A stretch of 64,000 nt of DNA from Pseudolysinimonas kribbensis (GTDB taxonomy: Bacteria > Actinomycetota > Actinomycetes > Actinomycetales > Microbacteriaceae): NCBI RefSeq assembly GCF_030161895.1, contig NZ_BSVB01000001.1, positions 2,480,001 to 2,544,000 on the forward strand, read 5' to 3'. Within the stretch, counting starts at the first letter, position 1. The number at the start of each line of letters is the position of its first letter. Both the position numbers and the translations under genes were made by a program. The notes beneath the pieces were generated by a model. That model did not search any database and had not been told where the DNA came from. It saw only the letters and a list, made by a program, of their open reading frames with translations. This document shows positions 53,128 to 62,773 of the stretch, piece by piece.

Positions 53128-54970
53128 GTGGCCTCCCGGCAGGGCTCCTCGAGGCTGGCGGACTCCACCAGTCCGTACCTGCTCGCCCATGCGGGCAACC
53201 CGGTCGACTGGTGGCCGTGGGGCGAGGAGGCCTTCGCCGAGGCCCGGCGCCGCGATGTGCCGGTGTTCGTGTCGGTCGGCTACGCGACCTGCCACTGGTG
53301 CCACGTCATGGCGCGCGAGAGCTTCTCCGACCCGGAGCTCGCGGCGTACCTCAACGAGCGGTTCGTCGCGATCAAGGTCGACCGGGAGGAGCATCCGGAT
53401 GTCGACGCGGCCATGCTCGCGCAGGCGGGCGCGTTCACGCAGAACCTCGGGTGGCCGCTGAGCGTCTTCACGACGCCCGAGGGCGGCGCCTTCTACGCGG
53501 GCACCTACTTCCCGCCGCGCGCGGGGCAGGGTGTGCCGGCGTTCCGCGAGGTGCTCGAGGCGATCACGGATGCGTGGACCCAGCGGCGCGATGAGGTGGG
53601 CGCGATCGCCTCGGCGCTCGTCGGGGCGCTCGCCGAGCGGCGACCGGCTCCGGATGCCGAAGCCGTCGACCTGGATGCCGCGGCCGATGCGATCGCGGCC
53701 CTCGACGATCCCGAGTTCGGCGGCCTCGGCCGCGGACCCAAGTTCCCCAACGCCCCCGTCCTCGCGTTCTTCGCCGAGCACGGCCCGCGCGAGCTCGCCC
53801 GCCGCACGCTCGCGATCATGGCGGCATCGCCGCTGCGCGATCCGGTCGACGGCGGCTTCTTCCGCTACGCGACACAGCGCGACTGGACCGAGCCGCACTA
53901 CGAGCGCATGCTCGGCGACAACGCGCAGCTGCTCGCGCTCGCGGCGCGGCTGGCCCCGTTCGATCCCGGCGCCGAGCGCATCGCGACCGGGATCGCGGGC
54001 TTCCTGCTCGACACGCTGCGGCTGCCGTCGCGCGCGTTCGCGTCGGCGCAGGATTCCGAGAGCGACCTCGGGGGCAGCGCAGCGAGGGCGGCTGGTACCG
54101 GCTCGACGCGGGAGAGCGGGCGCGGCATCCGGCGCCGGCGCTCGACCGCAAGGTGCTCACGGGTCTCAACGGGCTCGCGATCGGGGCGCTCGCCGAGGCC
54201 GGTGCGCGGTTCGACCGCCCCGAGTGGGTCGCGGCCGCCGCCGTCGCGGCCGACGCGCTGCCCGTGCGCGACGGCGGGCGGCTGGTGCGGTCCTCGCTCG
54301 ATGGACGTGCATCGGATGCCGTGGCGACCCTGGAGGACTACGGCGGCCTGGCCGGCGGCCTGCTGCGCCTCGCGCTCGCGAGCGGCGACGTGCGGCACGC
54401 GATCCGCGCCCGGGAGCTCGTCGACGCGGCGGGCAGCGGTCCGCCCGAGGGGCGGATCCGGTGCTGTCGGCGCAGGGGCTCGCGCTCGCGCCCGACCTCG
54501 CCGACGGCGCGACGCCGTCCGGCCCTGCGCTGCTCGCCGACGCCGCCCTGCTGCTCTGGGCGGTCACTGGCGAGGACGGGTATCGCGAGCTCGCGGCGGC
54601 CTCGATCGCGCCGGCGATCGCCGAGTCCGCGGGCCGCGCGAGCGCGTACGGGGCAGCGCTCGAGCTGGCGGCGCGGCTGGCTCGGCCTGCTCGGCAGCTC
54701 GTGGTGGTGGGGGACGAGGCCGATCGGGCGCCGCTGGCCGGTGTCGCGCGCACGGCCGTCGCCGACGCGGTCGCGCTCGTCACCGCTTCGCAGGCCGTGG
54801 CCTTCGAGGACGCCGGCTTCGAGCTCTTCGCCGGGCGGGCGCCGCGCGACGGGCGACCCGCCGCCTACTGGTGCGAGCAGTTCGTGTGCCGACTCCCGGT
54901 CTCGGACGCCGCGGAGCTCGCCACGCTCCTCGCCGGGTCGGGATCGAGCGGCGCGGCGCCTAGCGGGTGA
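53128..54970 (+). CDS. Thioredoxin-domain protein, YyaL/SSP411 family (two frame breaks)
   Basis: Repaired length 614 residues. An N-terminal DUF255 thioredoxin-like domain ([29 protein letters not shown] with its CxxC) is followed by a large alpha/alpha-toroid resembling N-acylglucosamine 2-epimerases ([60 protein letters not shown]). Breaks lie at 54070-54074 and 54449-54452, both runs of G short by one. The start is a GTG (53128). Function is unknown in bacteria. Confidence 0.9.
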
Positions 54971-56672
54971 CCGCGGGCTCCTCCTCGGGCGCCTCCACCG
55001 GCGCCGGATCGTGCCGCGCGAGCTCGCGGAAGATCAGCCAGACGGTCATCGCGAGCACGCCGAAGCCGGCGAGCACCGTCGCGATCAGCCAGAGCGGGGG
55101 CTCGCGCGTGGTGTCCTCGAGCGACGTCGGCACCACGATGAGGGCGAACAGGAACGCCGAGGGGATGGCGAGCGCCGCCCAGGTCCGCCGGCTCCCGCCG
55201 AACAGCTCCTTGCCCTCCATGAAGGTGATCGGCAGCAGCGCCACGACGAGCCCCGTGAGCCCCTCGTCGGCTGCGGCGCCGAGGGATTCCCGCGCCAGGT
55301 CCCAGCCGAAGCCGATGGCCTGCTCGCCGAGGGCATGCACGAGCGAGTAGACCATCCAGCAGAGCACGGAGACCGCGGCGACCAGCGAGAGGCGCAGCGT
55401 CGTGGCCCAGCGATGGTGGCTCTCGCGAGCGCCGACGGCCAGTTCGAGTCCCATGACCAGGCCGATCAGCAGCCCCGGTTCGAAGCCGAAGGTCCGTGAG
55501 GCGAGCACGCCGATGATCGAGAGCGCGAGCGCCGCCGGCTGGGCGACGAGGTGCGCCGGGGCATGCCAGCGCCGCAGGGCGATCCGCGCGGTCAGGATCG
55601 CCGGCAGCGGCAGGACGAGGCCGAGGCCGATGATGAGCGAGAGCGTGGACCGCAGGGAGTCGGCGTCCGCCCCGTACTCGGGGTCGGCGAATCCGAAGGC
55701 GACGCTTGCGAGCACGATGACGATCGGCACGGAGATGTGCAGGTGGGGCAGCCGCCGCCAGAGGGTGCGCACGGGGGCGAGCACGGCGGTGAGCGGCGCG
55801 AGCAGGGCGGCGAGGCCGGCCCGCGCGCGGTGGAATCGCCATGCGTTCGAGCCGACCGTGTCGTCGAGGAAGTGCGCCGGGATCGCGATGAGCAGCAGGA
55901 GGAGCGACCCGAGCCCGCCGGCGGCGGCGAACGACTCCGGATGCGCCAGGATCTGCTGGAGGGTCGGCACCCGATCGCCGAGCACCACGCGCGGTGCGGG
56001 CGGTGCGGTCCGCGGGCTCGCGGCGGCGTGACGCACGCTCGGCGCCCGTGCGGGGGCCGGCTCGACGGGTTGCGCGAGGGTCGGGAGCTGCGAGACGGCG
56101 ACCGCGGGAACCGAGGTCGCGCGCGGCGCGGGGACGGCCGCAGGCACCACGCGCGGGGGCGGGCCCGGGCCTCGAGTCGGCGTCGGGGTGGGAGTCGGCG
56201 TGAGTGTCGGAGTGGGGGTGGGCGTCGGAGTCGGGACCGGCGTCGACAGCGGCGGCGTCGGTGTGGGATGCGCATTGCGCACCGCATCCGGCACCACGAC
56301 GAACCTGCCCATGGCCTCTTCGGTGCCGGACGGACCCGTCGAGATCGCGACGACCCGGGTGTCGCCGAGCGCCCATGCGCCCGGCGGTGCGACCGCGCAC
56401 GACCAGGCCGTCGATCCGGAGCCGGTTCCGGTGCAGGCGGTGCTCACATCGGTCACGACGTGGCCAGGAGGCTGGACGGTGACCCGGACCGCCGCGTCGG
56501 CGTTCTTCGCCCCGGCGATCTCGACGACGGTGCCCGGGTGGATCATCTGCGGGCCGATCCCGAGCGACACGGCGGCCTGCGCGGGCGACGCCAGGCACAG
56601 CCCCAGGCCGAGGGCGGCGACCAGGGTCACGGCGGCGCGCAGCAACGAGCGCCACCACCTTCGGACAGGCAT
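54960..56672 (-). CDS. Exported multi-helix membrane protein with Pro/Thr stalk (paralogue A)
   Basis: 570 residues. A Sec signal peptide (residues 1-33, ending SPAQA) is followed by an Ig/IPT-like domain (about 34-130; [15 protein letters not shown], paired Cys in [18 protein letters not shown]), a Pro-Thr dipeptide repeat stalk (about 140-170), a Pro/Ala-rich linker and eight or so helices (about 240-555). The helix entry [17 protein letters not shown] matches the corresponding segment LVLGILPAHLLDATLS in the protein at 59345-62662. The segment recalls what databases call 'FGLLP motif' membrane proteins (from memory). Surface anchoring or transport is possible; function unknown. Confidence 0.72.
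   Translation of the reverse strand: MPVRRWWRSLLRAAVTLVAALGLGLCLASPAQAAVSLGIGPQMIHPGTVVEIAGAKNADAAVRVTVQPPGHVVTDVSTACTGTGSGSTAWSCAVAPPGAWALGDTRVVAISTGPSGTEEAMGRFVVVPDAVRNAHPTPTPPLSTPVPTPTPTPTPTLTPTPTPTPTRGPGPPPRVVPAAVPAPRATSVPAVAVSQLPTLAQPVEPAPARAPSVRHAAASPRTAPPAPRVVLGDRVPTLQQILAHPESFAAAGGLGSLLLLLIAIPAHFLDDTVGSNAWRFHRARAGLAALLAPLTAVLAPVRTLWRRLPHLHISVPIVIVLASVAFGFADPEYGADADSLRSTLSLIIGLGLVLPLPAILTARIALRRWHAPAHLVAQPAALALSIIGVLASRTFGFEPGLLIGLVMGLELAVGARESHHRWATTLRLSLVAAVSVLCWMVYSLVHALGEQAIGFGWDLARESLGAAADEGLTGLVVALLPITFMEGKELFGGSRRTWAALAIPSAFLFALIVVPTSLEDTTREPPLWLIATVLAGFGVLAMTVWLIFRELARHDPAPVEAPEEEPAVTR
56164..56262. repeat. Pro-Thr dipeptide-coding repeat tract
   Basis: A degenerate 6-base repeat (GGAGTC/GGTGTG-like on the plus strand) encodes the Pro-Thr stalk of the membrane protein at 54960-56672. 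It is a length-variable low-complexity tract and a typical O-mannosylation target in actinobacteria. Confidence 0.7.
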
Positions 56673-56836
56673 GGGGGGACAACTTCCGAGGCGGTTTGAT
56701 TTCAGGTAAGCGGAGTATGGCAGCGCAGCCGCGTCGCGAGCCAGCCTCGTCCGATGAGATCCGTCTCATCGGATGCGCGTCCTGCTTCTCCCGAGGGCCC
56801 TCGACGTTCGTCGCCGGGCGCGCATAGGCTCGCCGC

Positions 56837-57379
56837 GTGATCCGCCGCGTGCTGCTGCTGGCGCCGCTCGTTCTCCTCGTCGGGGCGCTGACGGCGTGCA
56901 CGCCGCTGTCGACCGCGCTCGGCGGCGGAGCGTCCGAGCGCCCCGAGACGACGTCGTCCGCCGCGCCGCGGCCCTCCGGAACACCGGTCTCGCCGCCGCG
57001 GCCGACGGTGGGCGCGGCCTCATGCACGATCAACGCGCCGGGCGCGTATCAGGCGCCGGACTGCCCCGCGCTCATCGTCAACGGCGATGGGATCACCGTG
57101 ACGGCCGGCCGCGCGGGCGCCATCGAGATCCACGGCGATCGCAACCAGGTGCTCGCCGACGCGGGCGCCAGCGTGCAGATCGAGGGCCAGGACGACCAGA
57201 TCGTCGTGGGCGGCGACGTCGGCGGCATCGAGATCCACGGTGATCGCAACGAGATCGACGGCCAGGGACGCATCGGATCGGGGCGCATCGTCGGCAACGA
57301 CAACGCGGTCAAGGCCGCGGCGGGCGTCGGCCGCATCGATGACGAGGGGGCGCGCAACTCGGTCGGCGCCCAGCCGTAG
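56837..57379 (+). CDS. DUF3060 lipoprotein
   Basis: 180 residues. A lipoprotein signal (MIRRVLLLAPLVLLVGALTAC) and a Ser/Thr/Pro-rich linker lead to a short parallel-repeat region with IEIHGDRNQVLADAG, VQIEGQDDQIVVGGDVGG, IEIHGDRNEIDGQG and IVGNDNAVKAAAG. The recurring 'I-x-G-x-x-N/D-x-V/I' turns suggest a small beta-helix, as in DUF3060 proteins known in mycobacteria. Exposed on the outer face of the membrane; role unknown. It is convergent with the CoA-binding gene 2 bases away. Confidence 0.85.
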   Translation: MIRRVLLLAPLVLLVGALTACTPLSTALGGGASERPETTSSAAPRPSGTPVSPPRPTVGAASCTINAPGAYQAPDCPALIVNGDGITVTAGRAGAIEIHGDRNQVLADAGASVQIEGQDDQIVVGGDVGGIEIHGDRNEIDGQGRIGSGRIVGNDNAVKAAAGVGRIDDEGARNSVGAQP

Positions 57380-57381
57380 GG

Positions 57382-57957
57382 CTAGCGGAGCGCGCCCTTG
57401 CGGGACGAGATGACGCCGGTGTCGAAGCCGAGCAGGTGCAGACCCCCGTGGAAGCGCGCGTGCTCGACCTTCATGCAGCGGTCCATGACGACGGTGAGGC
57501 CCTTCGACTCGCCGTACTCGGCGGCCTCCTGATTCCAGATGCCGAGCTGCACCCAGACGGTCTTCGCCCCGATCGCGAGCGCCTCGTCGATGACCGACGG
57601 GATGTCGCTGCCCTTGCGGAACACGTCGACGATGTCGGGCACGACCGGCAGGTCGGCGAGGCTCTTGTAGACCGGGCGGCCGAGGATCTCGGTCGCGTTC
57701 GGGTTCACGAAGTACAGCTCGTAGTCGCTCGATTGCGCCAGGTAGGTGGCCACGAAGTAGCTCGAGCGCGCCGGGTTCGGCGAGGCGCCCACGATGGCGA
57801 CCGTCTTCGCGTCGCGCAGGATCCGCTGACGCTGCAGGGCATCCGGGCCGTGCCAGGTGCGCTGCGACTTCAGCAGTTTCGCGAGCGGCGAGCTCGCCGG
57901 GATCGAGCAGGTGAGCCCGTTCTGCAGGTCGACGGTCTCGAGGGTGTCGGTGCTCAT
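57382..57957 (-). CDS. CoA-binding domain protein (YccU-like)
   Basis: 191 residues, a single Rossmann-type CoA-binding domain: TVAIVGASPNPARSSYFVATYL, LYFVNPNATEILGRPVYKSLADLP, VDVFRKGSDIPSVIDEALAIGAKTVWVQLGIWN and VVMDRCMKVEHARFHGG. This is the YccU-like family found beside sulfur amino acid genes. It begins 4 bases after the metY stop and is almost surely co-transcribed with it. Ligand and role in methionine synthesis are unproven. Confidence 0.9.
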   Translation of the reverse strand: MSTDTLETVDLQNGLTCSIPASSPLAKLLKSQRTWHGPDALQRQRILRDAKTVAIVGASPNPARSSYFVATYLAQSSDYELYFVNPNATEILGRPVYKSLADLPVVPDIVDVFRKGSDIPSVIDEALAIGAKTVWVQLGIWNQEAAEYGESKGLTVVMDRCMKVEHARFHGGLHLLGFDTGVISSRKGALR

Positions 57958-57961
57958 GGCC

Positions 57962-59298
57962 TCATTCTCCCCGCACCGCGGCGGCCAGCGCCCGGTCGAG
58001 GTCGTCGATGATGTCGTCGACGTCCTCGATGCCCACGCTGATCCGCACGAGGCCGGGCAGCACGCCCGCAGCGAGCAGCTGCTGCTCGCTCAGCTGCGCG
58101 TGGGTGGTCGACGCCGGATGGATGACGAGCGTCTTCGCATCGCCGATGTTCGCCAGGTGGCTGGCCAGGTTCACGCTCTCGATGAAGCGCTGCCCGACCC
58201 CGCGACCGCCCGCGACCCCGAAGCTGAACACCGATCCCGGGCCGAGCGGCAGGTACTTCGCGGCGCGCGCGTGGTGCGGGTGGCCCGGGAGCCCCGCCCA
58301 GTTGACGAACTCGATGCGGTCGTCGGCATCCAGCCATTCGGCGACGGCGCGGGCGTTCTCGACGTGCGCCTGCATCCGGAACGGCAGCGTCTCCACGCCC
58401 TGCGCGAGCAGCCAGGCGGAGTGCGGCGCGAGCGTCGGCCCGATGTCGCGTAGCTGCTCGGCGCGCAGCCGGGTGAGGAACCCGTACTCGCCGAAGTTGC
58501 CCTCCCAGCTCAGGCCCCCGTAGGTCGGCGTCCCGGCCTCGAACAGCGGGAAGCGGTGACTGCCCCACGGGAACCGGCCCGACTCGACGACGACGCCGCC
58601 GAGGGTGGTGCCGTGCCCGCCGAGGAACTTGGTGGCCGAGTGGATGACGATGTCGGCCCCCACTCGATCGGCCGGTTGAGGTACGGGGTCGCCACGGTCG
58701 AGTCGATGATCAGAGGCACCCCCGCGGCGTGCGCGACCCCGGCGAGCCCCTCGATGTCGGCGATCTCGCCCGACGGGTTCGCGATCGTCTCCGCGAACAC
58801 GAGCTTGGTCTTCTCGGTGATCGCCGCGGCGTAGTCGGCCGGGTCGGTGCCGGCCACGAACGTCGTGTCGACGCCGAACCGGCGCAGCGTCACGTCGAGT
58901 TGGGTGACCGTGCCGCCGTAGAGCTGCGACGACGCCACGATGTGGTCGCCCGCCCCCGCGAGCGCGGCGAAGGTGATGAACTCGGCGCCGAGACCGGATG
59001 CCGTGGCCACCGCCCCGAGGCCGCCCTCGAGCGAGGCGACGCGCTCCTCGAAGCTCGCCACGGTCGGGTTGGCGAGGCGGGAGTAGATGTTGCCGTACTT
59101 CTGCAGGGCGAAGCGGGCGGCGGCATCCGCGGTGTCGTCGAAGACGAAGGCGCTGGTCTGGTAGATGGGCAGGGCGCGGGACCCGGTCACGGCATCCGGG
59201 ATGTTGCCCGCGTGGATGGCGCGGGTGCGGAACCCGTAGTGCCGGTCGGAGGCGGGCCGGTCGGAGACGGTCCGGTCGGGGCGAGCGGGATCGGCCAT
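57962..59298 (-). CDS. metY: O-acetylhomoserine sulfhydrylase (one frame break)
   Basis: Repaired length 445 residues. Cys/Met-metabolism PLP enzyme that makes homocysteine from O-acetylhomoserine and sulfide. The PLP lysine lies in HSATKFLGGHG; other landmarks are YQTSAFVFDD, YSRLANPTVASFEERVASLEGG, SQLYGGTVTQLDVTL, ETIANPSGEIADIEGLA and the C-terminal LVIHPASTTHAQL with RISVGIEDVDDI. The length and the GT(P)TYGGL/EGNFGEYGF segment are typical of MetY rather than MetB/MetC. A run of five C at 58657-58661 should be six. The CoA-binding gene follows in the same operon. Confidence 0.92.
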
Positions 59299-59344
59299 TG
59301 TCCGAGGCTAACCGCGCTCCGTGCGGTGTTTCGCCGTGTTGCGA

Positions 59345-62300
59345 TCAGTCCTCGTTGAGCGAGACGACCGCGTCGGCCTCCTCGTCGGCCTCGACCTCGT
59401 GGTGCCGGCGCGAACGCACACGGAAGACGACGTAGACGGTGAGGGCGATGAGGGCGAAGCCGGCCAGGACCGCCAGCCAGCCCCACAGCCCGGAGCCGAG
59501 GGTCGCCCAGTTGCCCTCCCACGGCACGACGGCGACGATGAAGACGACGAGCGCCACGAGGTACGCGAGGCCCCACAGCACCTTGGACCGCCGGAACACG
59601 TGCTCGCCCTCGAGCAGGTGGAACGGCAGCAGCTCGACGAGCAGGGCGACGATGCCCTCGGTCGCGATCGCGACGAGCAGCTCGAGCAGCAGCGCGCTCG
59701 TGAAGTCGTGCTCGGCGGACTCGCCCGAGAAGGCGCTGAAGCCCAGCCAGGCGGCGATGGCGAGGCCGATGATGAGCCCCGATCGCACGAGCACGGCCCG
59801 CCAGGCGTATCTGCCGACGGCGTGCCCGGCGATGGAGAGCCCGAGCACCAGTCCGATGAGGAACCCGGGCGAGAAGTGCAGCATCCGCGAGGCGATGACG
59901 CCGAGCAGGGCGAGCACGAGACCGAGCGGACGCAGGCGGATGGTGACCTCGGCACCCCAGGCGCCGCGCACGATGAGCTTGGTGAACCAATCGACGACGT
60001 AGGTCACGATGAACAGGGCCACCGCCAGGGCGATGACGAGGCGCAGCGACTCGGGGTTGAACCCGAAGCGCGGGTCGGCGAAGCAGAACAGCACCGCCGT
60101 CGCCGCGGTCACCGCCAGGCCGCCGATCGCGGGCGCGCGGGCGAGGAGGGCGTGCAGCCGTGCGAGCCATCCGGGGTTGCGGCCGAGGCGCGGGTTGCGC
60201 CGGCCGAGGTGCTCCCACTGCTCGGACAGCGTCGCGTCGAGAAGGTGCGCGGGCAGGATGCCGAGCACCAGCAGCACGAGCCCGATCGCGATCGCGGCGG
60301 GCACCTTCTCCGGGTGGTTGACGACGTCGCCGATCGAATACAGGCCGTTCGTGAGCACGTTGGGCGCGACGTCGGGTTCGATGCCGACGTCGCGCTTGTC
60401 ACCCGAGCCGGATCCCGCGCCCGAGCCGGTCTGCTCGCTCTGTTCGGACGACTCCTGCTGCTCGTCGCTGGCCGGCACGGCGCCGACGACCGTGACGTCC
60501 TTCGCGTTCGTGGTCGAGGTCAGGCCCGTGCCGCTGAGGGTCGCGATGATCTGGTGCGCGCCGGGCGTCGTGTCGAGCGGGATGGTGCCCTGGAAGGCGA
60601 AGGCGCCGGTCCGATCGACGAGCGCCCGGCCGAGGGTGACCGGCGTCGAGTGCAGCACGAACGTGACGGTCGAGCCGGCCGGGAGCCCCGATCCGCTCGC
60701 GGTGAACGTGTCGCCCGGGTGCAGGTTCGACGTGTCGATGCCGTCGATCGAGAAGGTCCAGACCGGGGTGGTGAGCGTCGTGCCGGGCGTCGTCGCGGGT
60801 GCGGCGAGGATCACGGCGCGCGCGGTGCTGAGCGCCGAGGTGCCGCCGGTGCGGTACACGATCCGGCTGTCGGTCTCGAGGATCGCGTCGTCGCGCCCCG
60901 CGCCCTGATCGACCTGGGACGCGCGGAAGGTGTGCGACCCGACGCCGGGGCGCGCCTCGCAGCTCCATCGTCCGGCGGCCACGGTGGCGGTGCACGCCGC
61001 GGTGCCGCCGTCGGTCACCGTGATGAGATCGCCGTCCGTGCCGGCGCCCGCGATGCTCGCGGCTCCGCTGCCGCGATCGGTGACCGAGTCGATCGTGGGG
61101 GCGACCGGGATCACGAAGTAGTCATCGGCCCAGGCGCCCGTGCCCTGGTCGGAGTAGGGGTTCCAGATCCCCGGGGTCAGTCCGCTGAAGACGCAGGTGA
61201 GCGCGACGCCGTCGTCGCTCTGCGCGACGTCGACGGGGATCTCGGGCGCCGCCTCCGTGCTGAGCGCGTTGCCGCAGCGCGCCTGGGCGGAGAAGTCGTT
61301 CGTCGCGTCCCACGAGTACAGCACGACGCCGACCGCGTCCAGCGGCTGGTCGTGTGTGGGGGTCGCGGTCACCGTGATGCTGCCGGGGGCGTGCCGGTAC
61401 GACACCGCCGGGATGTCGGCGGTCGGAGCGACGGGCGCGCTCGGAGGCGACTGCGCTCCCGAGCGGTAGCCGAGCACGAGCCCGTCGTCGGAGATCTGAC
61501 CGTCCTGCTCGCCGGCGCCGACGTCGGTCTGCACCGCGGTCAGGGGGCCGCCCACCTCGCCGGTGTCGCAGATCCACTGGCCGTCGTCGTCGACGGTGGG
61601 CGTGGAGTAGTAGCCGTCGCAGTAGGTGCTCTCGCCGTCGCCGAGGAGGATCGTGTCGCCGGGCTCGCCGGTGCCGCTGACGACGGTGTTGACGCCCTCG
61701 CTCTGCGTGATGTCGGCGCTCGTGATGACCGGGGCGTCGTGCACCACCGCGTAGACGCCGGCGCTGTGCGTGCCCTGCGTCGTCGCCTCGACGGCGTACA
61801 GGCCCGGCGCCAGCCCGCTCGCCGTGCACACGGTCGCCGCCGCGCAGTCGGCGACGGTCCCGAACGTCGAGCCGTTCCGGCGCGCGATCCGGATGTCGGC
61901 CACGGTCGCACCGTCGGTCGGCGTCACGGTCGCGGTGATCGAGGCGGGCGCGAACGACAGCGCGATCGTCGGGGGCGTCGTGGCGGGCGGCGGGGCGGCA
62001 TCCACGTCGAACGTGGTCGCGAGGTCGGTCGACTCCTCGCTGCGGGAGTCGGTGAAGGTGACGGTGAGCGCGTGCGATCCGAGGCCGAGGGTCACCGGTG
62101 ACGTCCACATGCACGACCAGCTCGTCGAGGCGTCGAAGGCGCCGACGCAGGAATCCTGGGCGATGAGGTCGCCGTCGACGCGGAAGTTCGACATCCCGCC
62201 GGTCGCGATCCGGGTGCCGCCGAAATGCAGCACGTCGCCGGCGCGGATCGACGCGTCGGTCGAGAGCGTGGCCGGCTCCGCGACGGTGAAGTGCGGCTGC

Positions 62301-62662
62301 GGATAATTCGCGATCTGCGAGCTCGGGCCGGTGAGCTGGCCGACGAGCGTGTAGCCGCCCGGCGCGAGCGCGATCGGGTCGAGCGTGCACGAGTACGACA
62401 CCGGATCGGTTCCGGATGTCGGGGCGCAGTCCGGCGCGAGGTCGATGCCCTCCGGATCGCCGCCGTCGGCGATGGCGTTCCACGTAAGCGTTCCGTCGGC
62501 GTCGTGCTGGCCGCTCCAGGTCAGCGGGCCGCCCGGGTAGAGCGTGCCCGCGGTGTCGATCTGCGACGTGAAGATGCCCGCGGCGTTCACCGGCACCGCC
62601 AGCACGAGGGCAGCACCCAGACCCGCCACGAGGGCGGTGGCGAGGACGATCGGTCTGCGCAC
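59345..62662 (-). CDS. Large exported Ig-like-repeat plus multi-helix membrane protein (paralogue B)
   Basis: 1105 residues from the GTG at 62660-62662, which opens directly on a Sec signal peptide (RRPIVLATALVAGLGAALVLAVPVNAAG). The first 700 residues are a chain of Ig-like domains with paired Cys (GSGAASIAGAGTDGDLITVTDGG; CTATVAAGRWSC; CDGYYSTPTVDDDGQWIC), then a Ser/Glu/Gln-rich linker and eight or so helices (about 770-1080). The helix entry LVLGILPAHLLDATLS and several helices match the gene at 54960. A TTG 87 bases upstream could start it but would lengthen the signal unnaturally. Function unknown; it looks like a surface adhesin or sensor with a membrane core. Confidence 0.72.
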   Translation of the reverse strand: MRRPIVLATALVAGLGAALVLAVPVNAAGIFTSQIDTAGTLYPGGPLTWSGQHDADGTLTWNAIADGGDPEGIDLAPDCAPTSGTDPVSYSCTLDPIALAPGGYTLVGQLTGPSSQIANYPQPHFTVAEPATLSTDASIRAGDVLHFGGTRIATGGMSNFRVDGDLIAQDSCVGAFDASTSWSCMWTSPVTLGLGSHALTVTFTDSRSEESTDLATTFDVDAAPPPATTPPTIALSFAPASITATVTPTDGATVADIRIARRNGSTFGTVADCAAATVCTASGLAPGLYAVEATTQGTHSAGVYAVVHDAPVITSADITQSEGVNTVVSGTGEPGDTILLGDGESTYCDGYYSTPTVDDDGQWICDTGEVGGPLTAVQTDVGAGEQDGQISDDGLVLGYRSGAQSPPSAPVAPTADIPAVSYRHAPGSITVTATPTHDQPLDAVGVVLYSWDATNDFSAQARCGNALSTEAAPEIPVDVAQSDDGVALTCVFSGLTPGIWNPYSDQGTGAWADDYFVIPVAPTIDSVTDRGSGAASIAGAGTDGDLITVTDGGTAACTATVAAGRWSCEARPGVGSHTFRASQVDQGAGRDDAILETDSRIVYRTGGTSALSTARAVILAAPATTPGTTLTTPVWTFSIDGIDTSNLHPGDTFTASGSGLPAGSTVTFVLHSTPVTLGRALVDRTGAFAFQGTIPLDTTPGAHQIIATLSGTGLTSTTNAKDVTVVGAVPASDEQQESSEQSEQTGSGAGSGSGDKRDVGIEPDVAPNVLTNGLYSIGDVVNHPEKVPAAIAIGLVLLVLGILPAHLLDATLSEQWEHLGRRNPRLGRNPGWLARLHALLARAPAIGGLAVTAATAVLFCFADPRFGFNPESLRLVIALAVALFIVTYVVDWFTKLIVRGAWGAEVTIRLRPLGLVLALLGVIASRMLHFSPGFLIGLVLGLSIAGHAVGRYAWRAVLVRSGLIIGLAIAAWLGFSAFSGESAEHDFTSALLLELLVAIATEGIVALLVELLPFHLLEGEHVFRRSKVLWGLAYLVALVVFIVAVVPWEGNWATLGSGLWGWLAVLAGFALIALTVYVVFRVRSRRHHEVEADEEADAVVSLNED

Positions 62663-62773
62663 GGGTGCTCCCGCCTCAGGGCTGCCGACGCCGGGGGTTC
62701 GCCGGAGGAGCCTGAAGAATTGCTGAGACTCTACGGGTTGACGACGCAATCTCCTAGAGCGCCAGCGGCGCCC

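Noticed and set aside
56164..56262. Short regular repeat as a possible CRISPR array
   Set aside because: The unit is 6 bases, there are no spacers, and it is translated as a Pro-Thr stalk.
1880..58661. Interpretation of the broken genes as pseudogenes or programmed frameshifts
   Set aside because: Too many unrelated genes are affected, including the ribonucleotide reductase; both halves are intact, the correction is nearly always one base in a G/C run, and no slippery-site plus stem-loop pattern recurs.
59321..62101. 926-codon frame on the plus strand opposite the large membrane protein
   Set aside because: The predicted product is almost entirely Arg, Gly, Asp, Glu, His and Val without helices or motifs, while the minus strand encodes a signal peptide, Ig-like domains and membrane helices.
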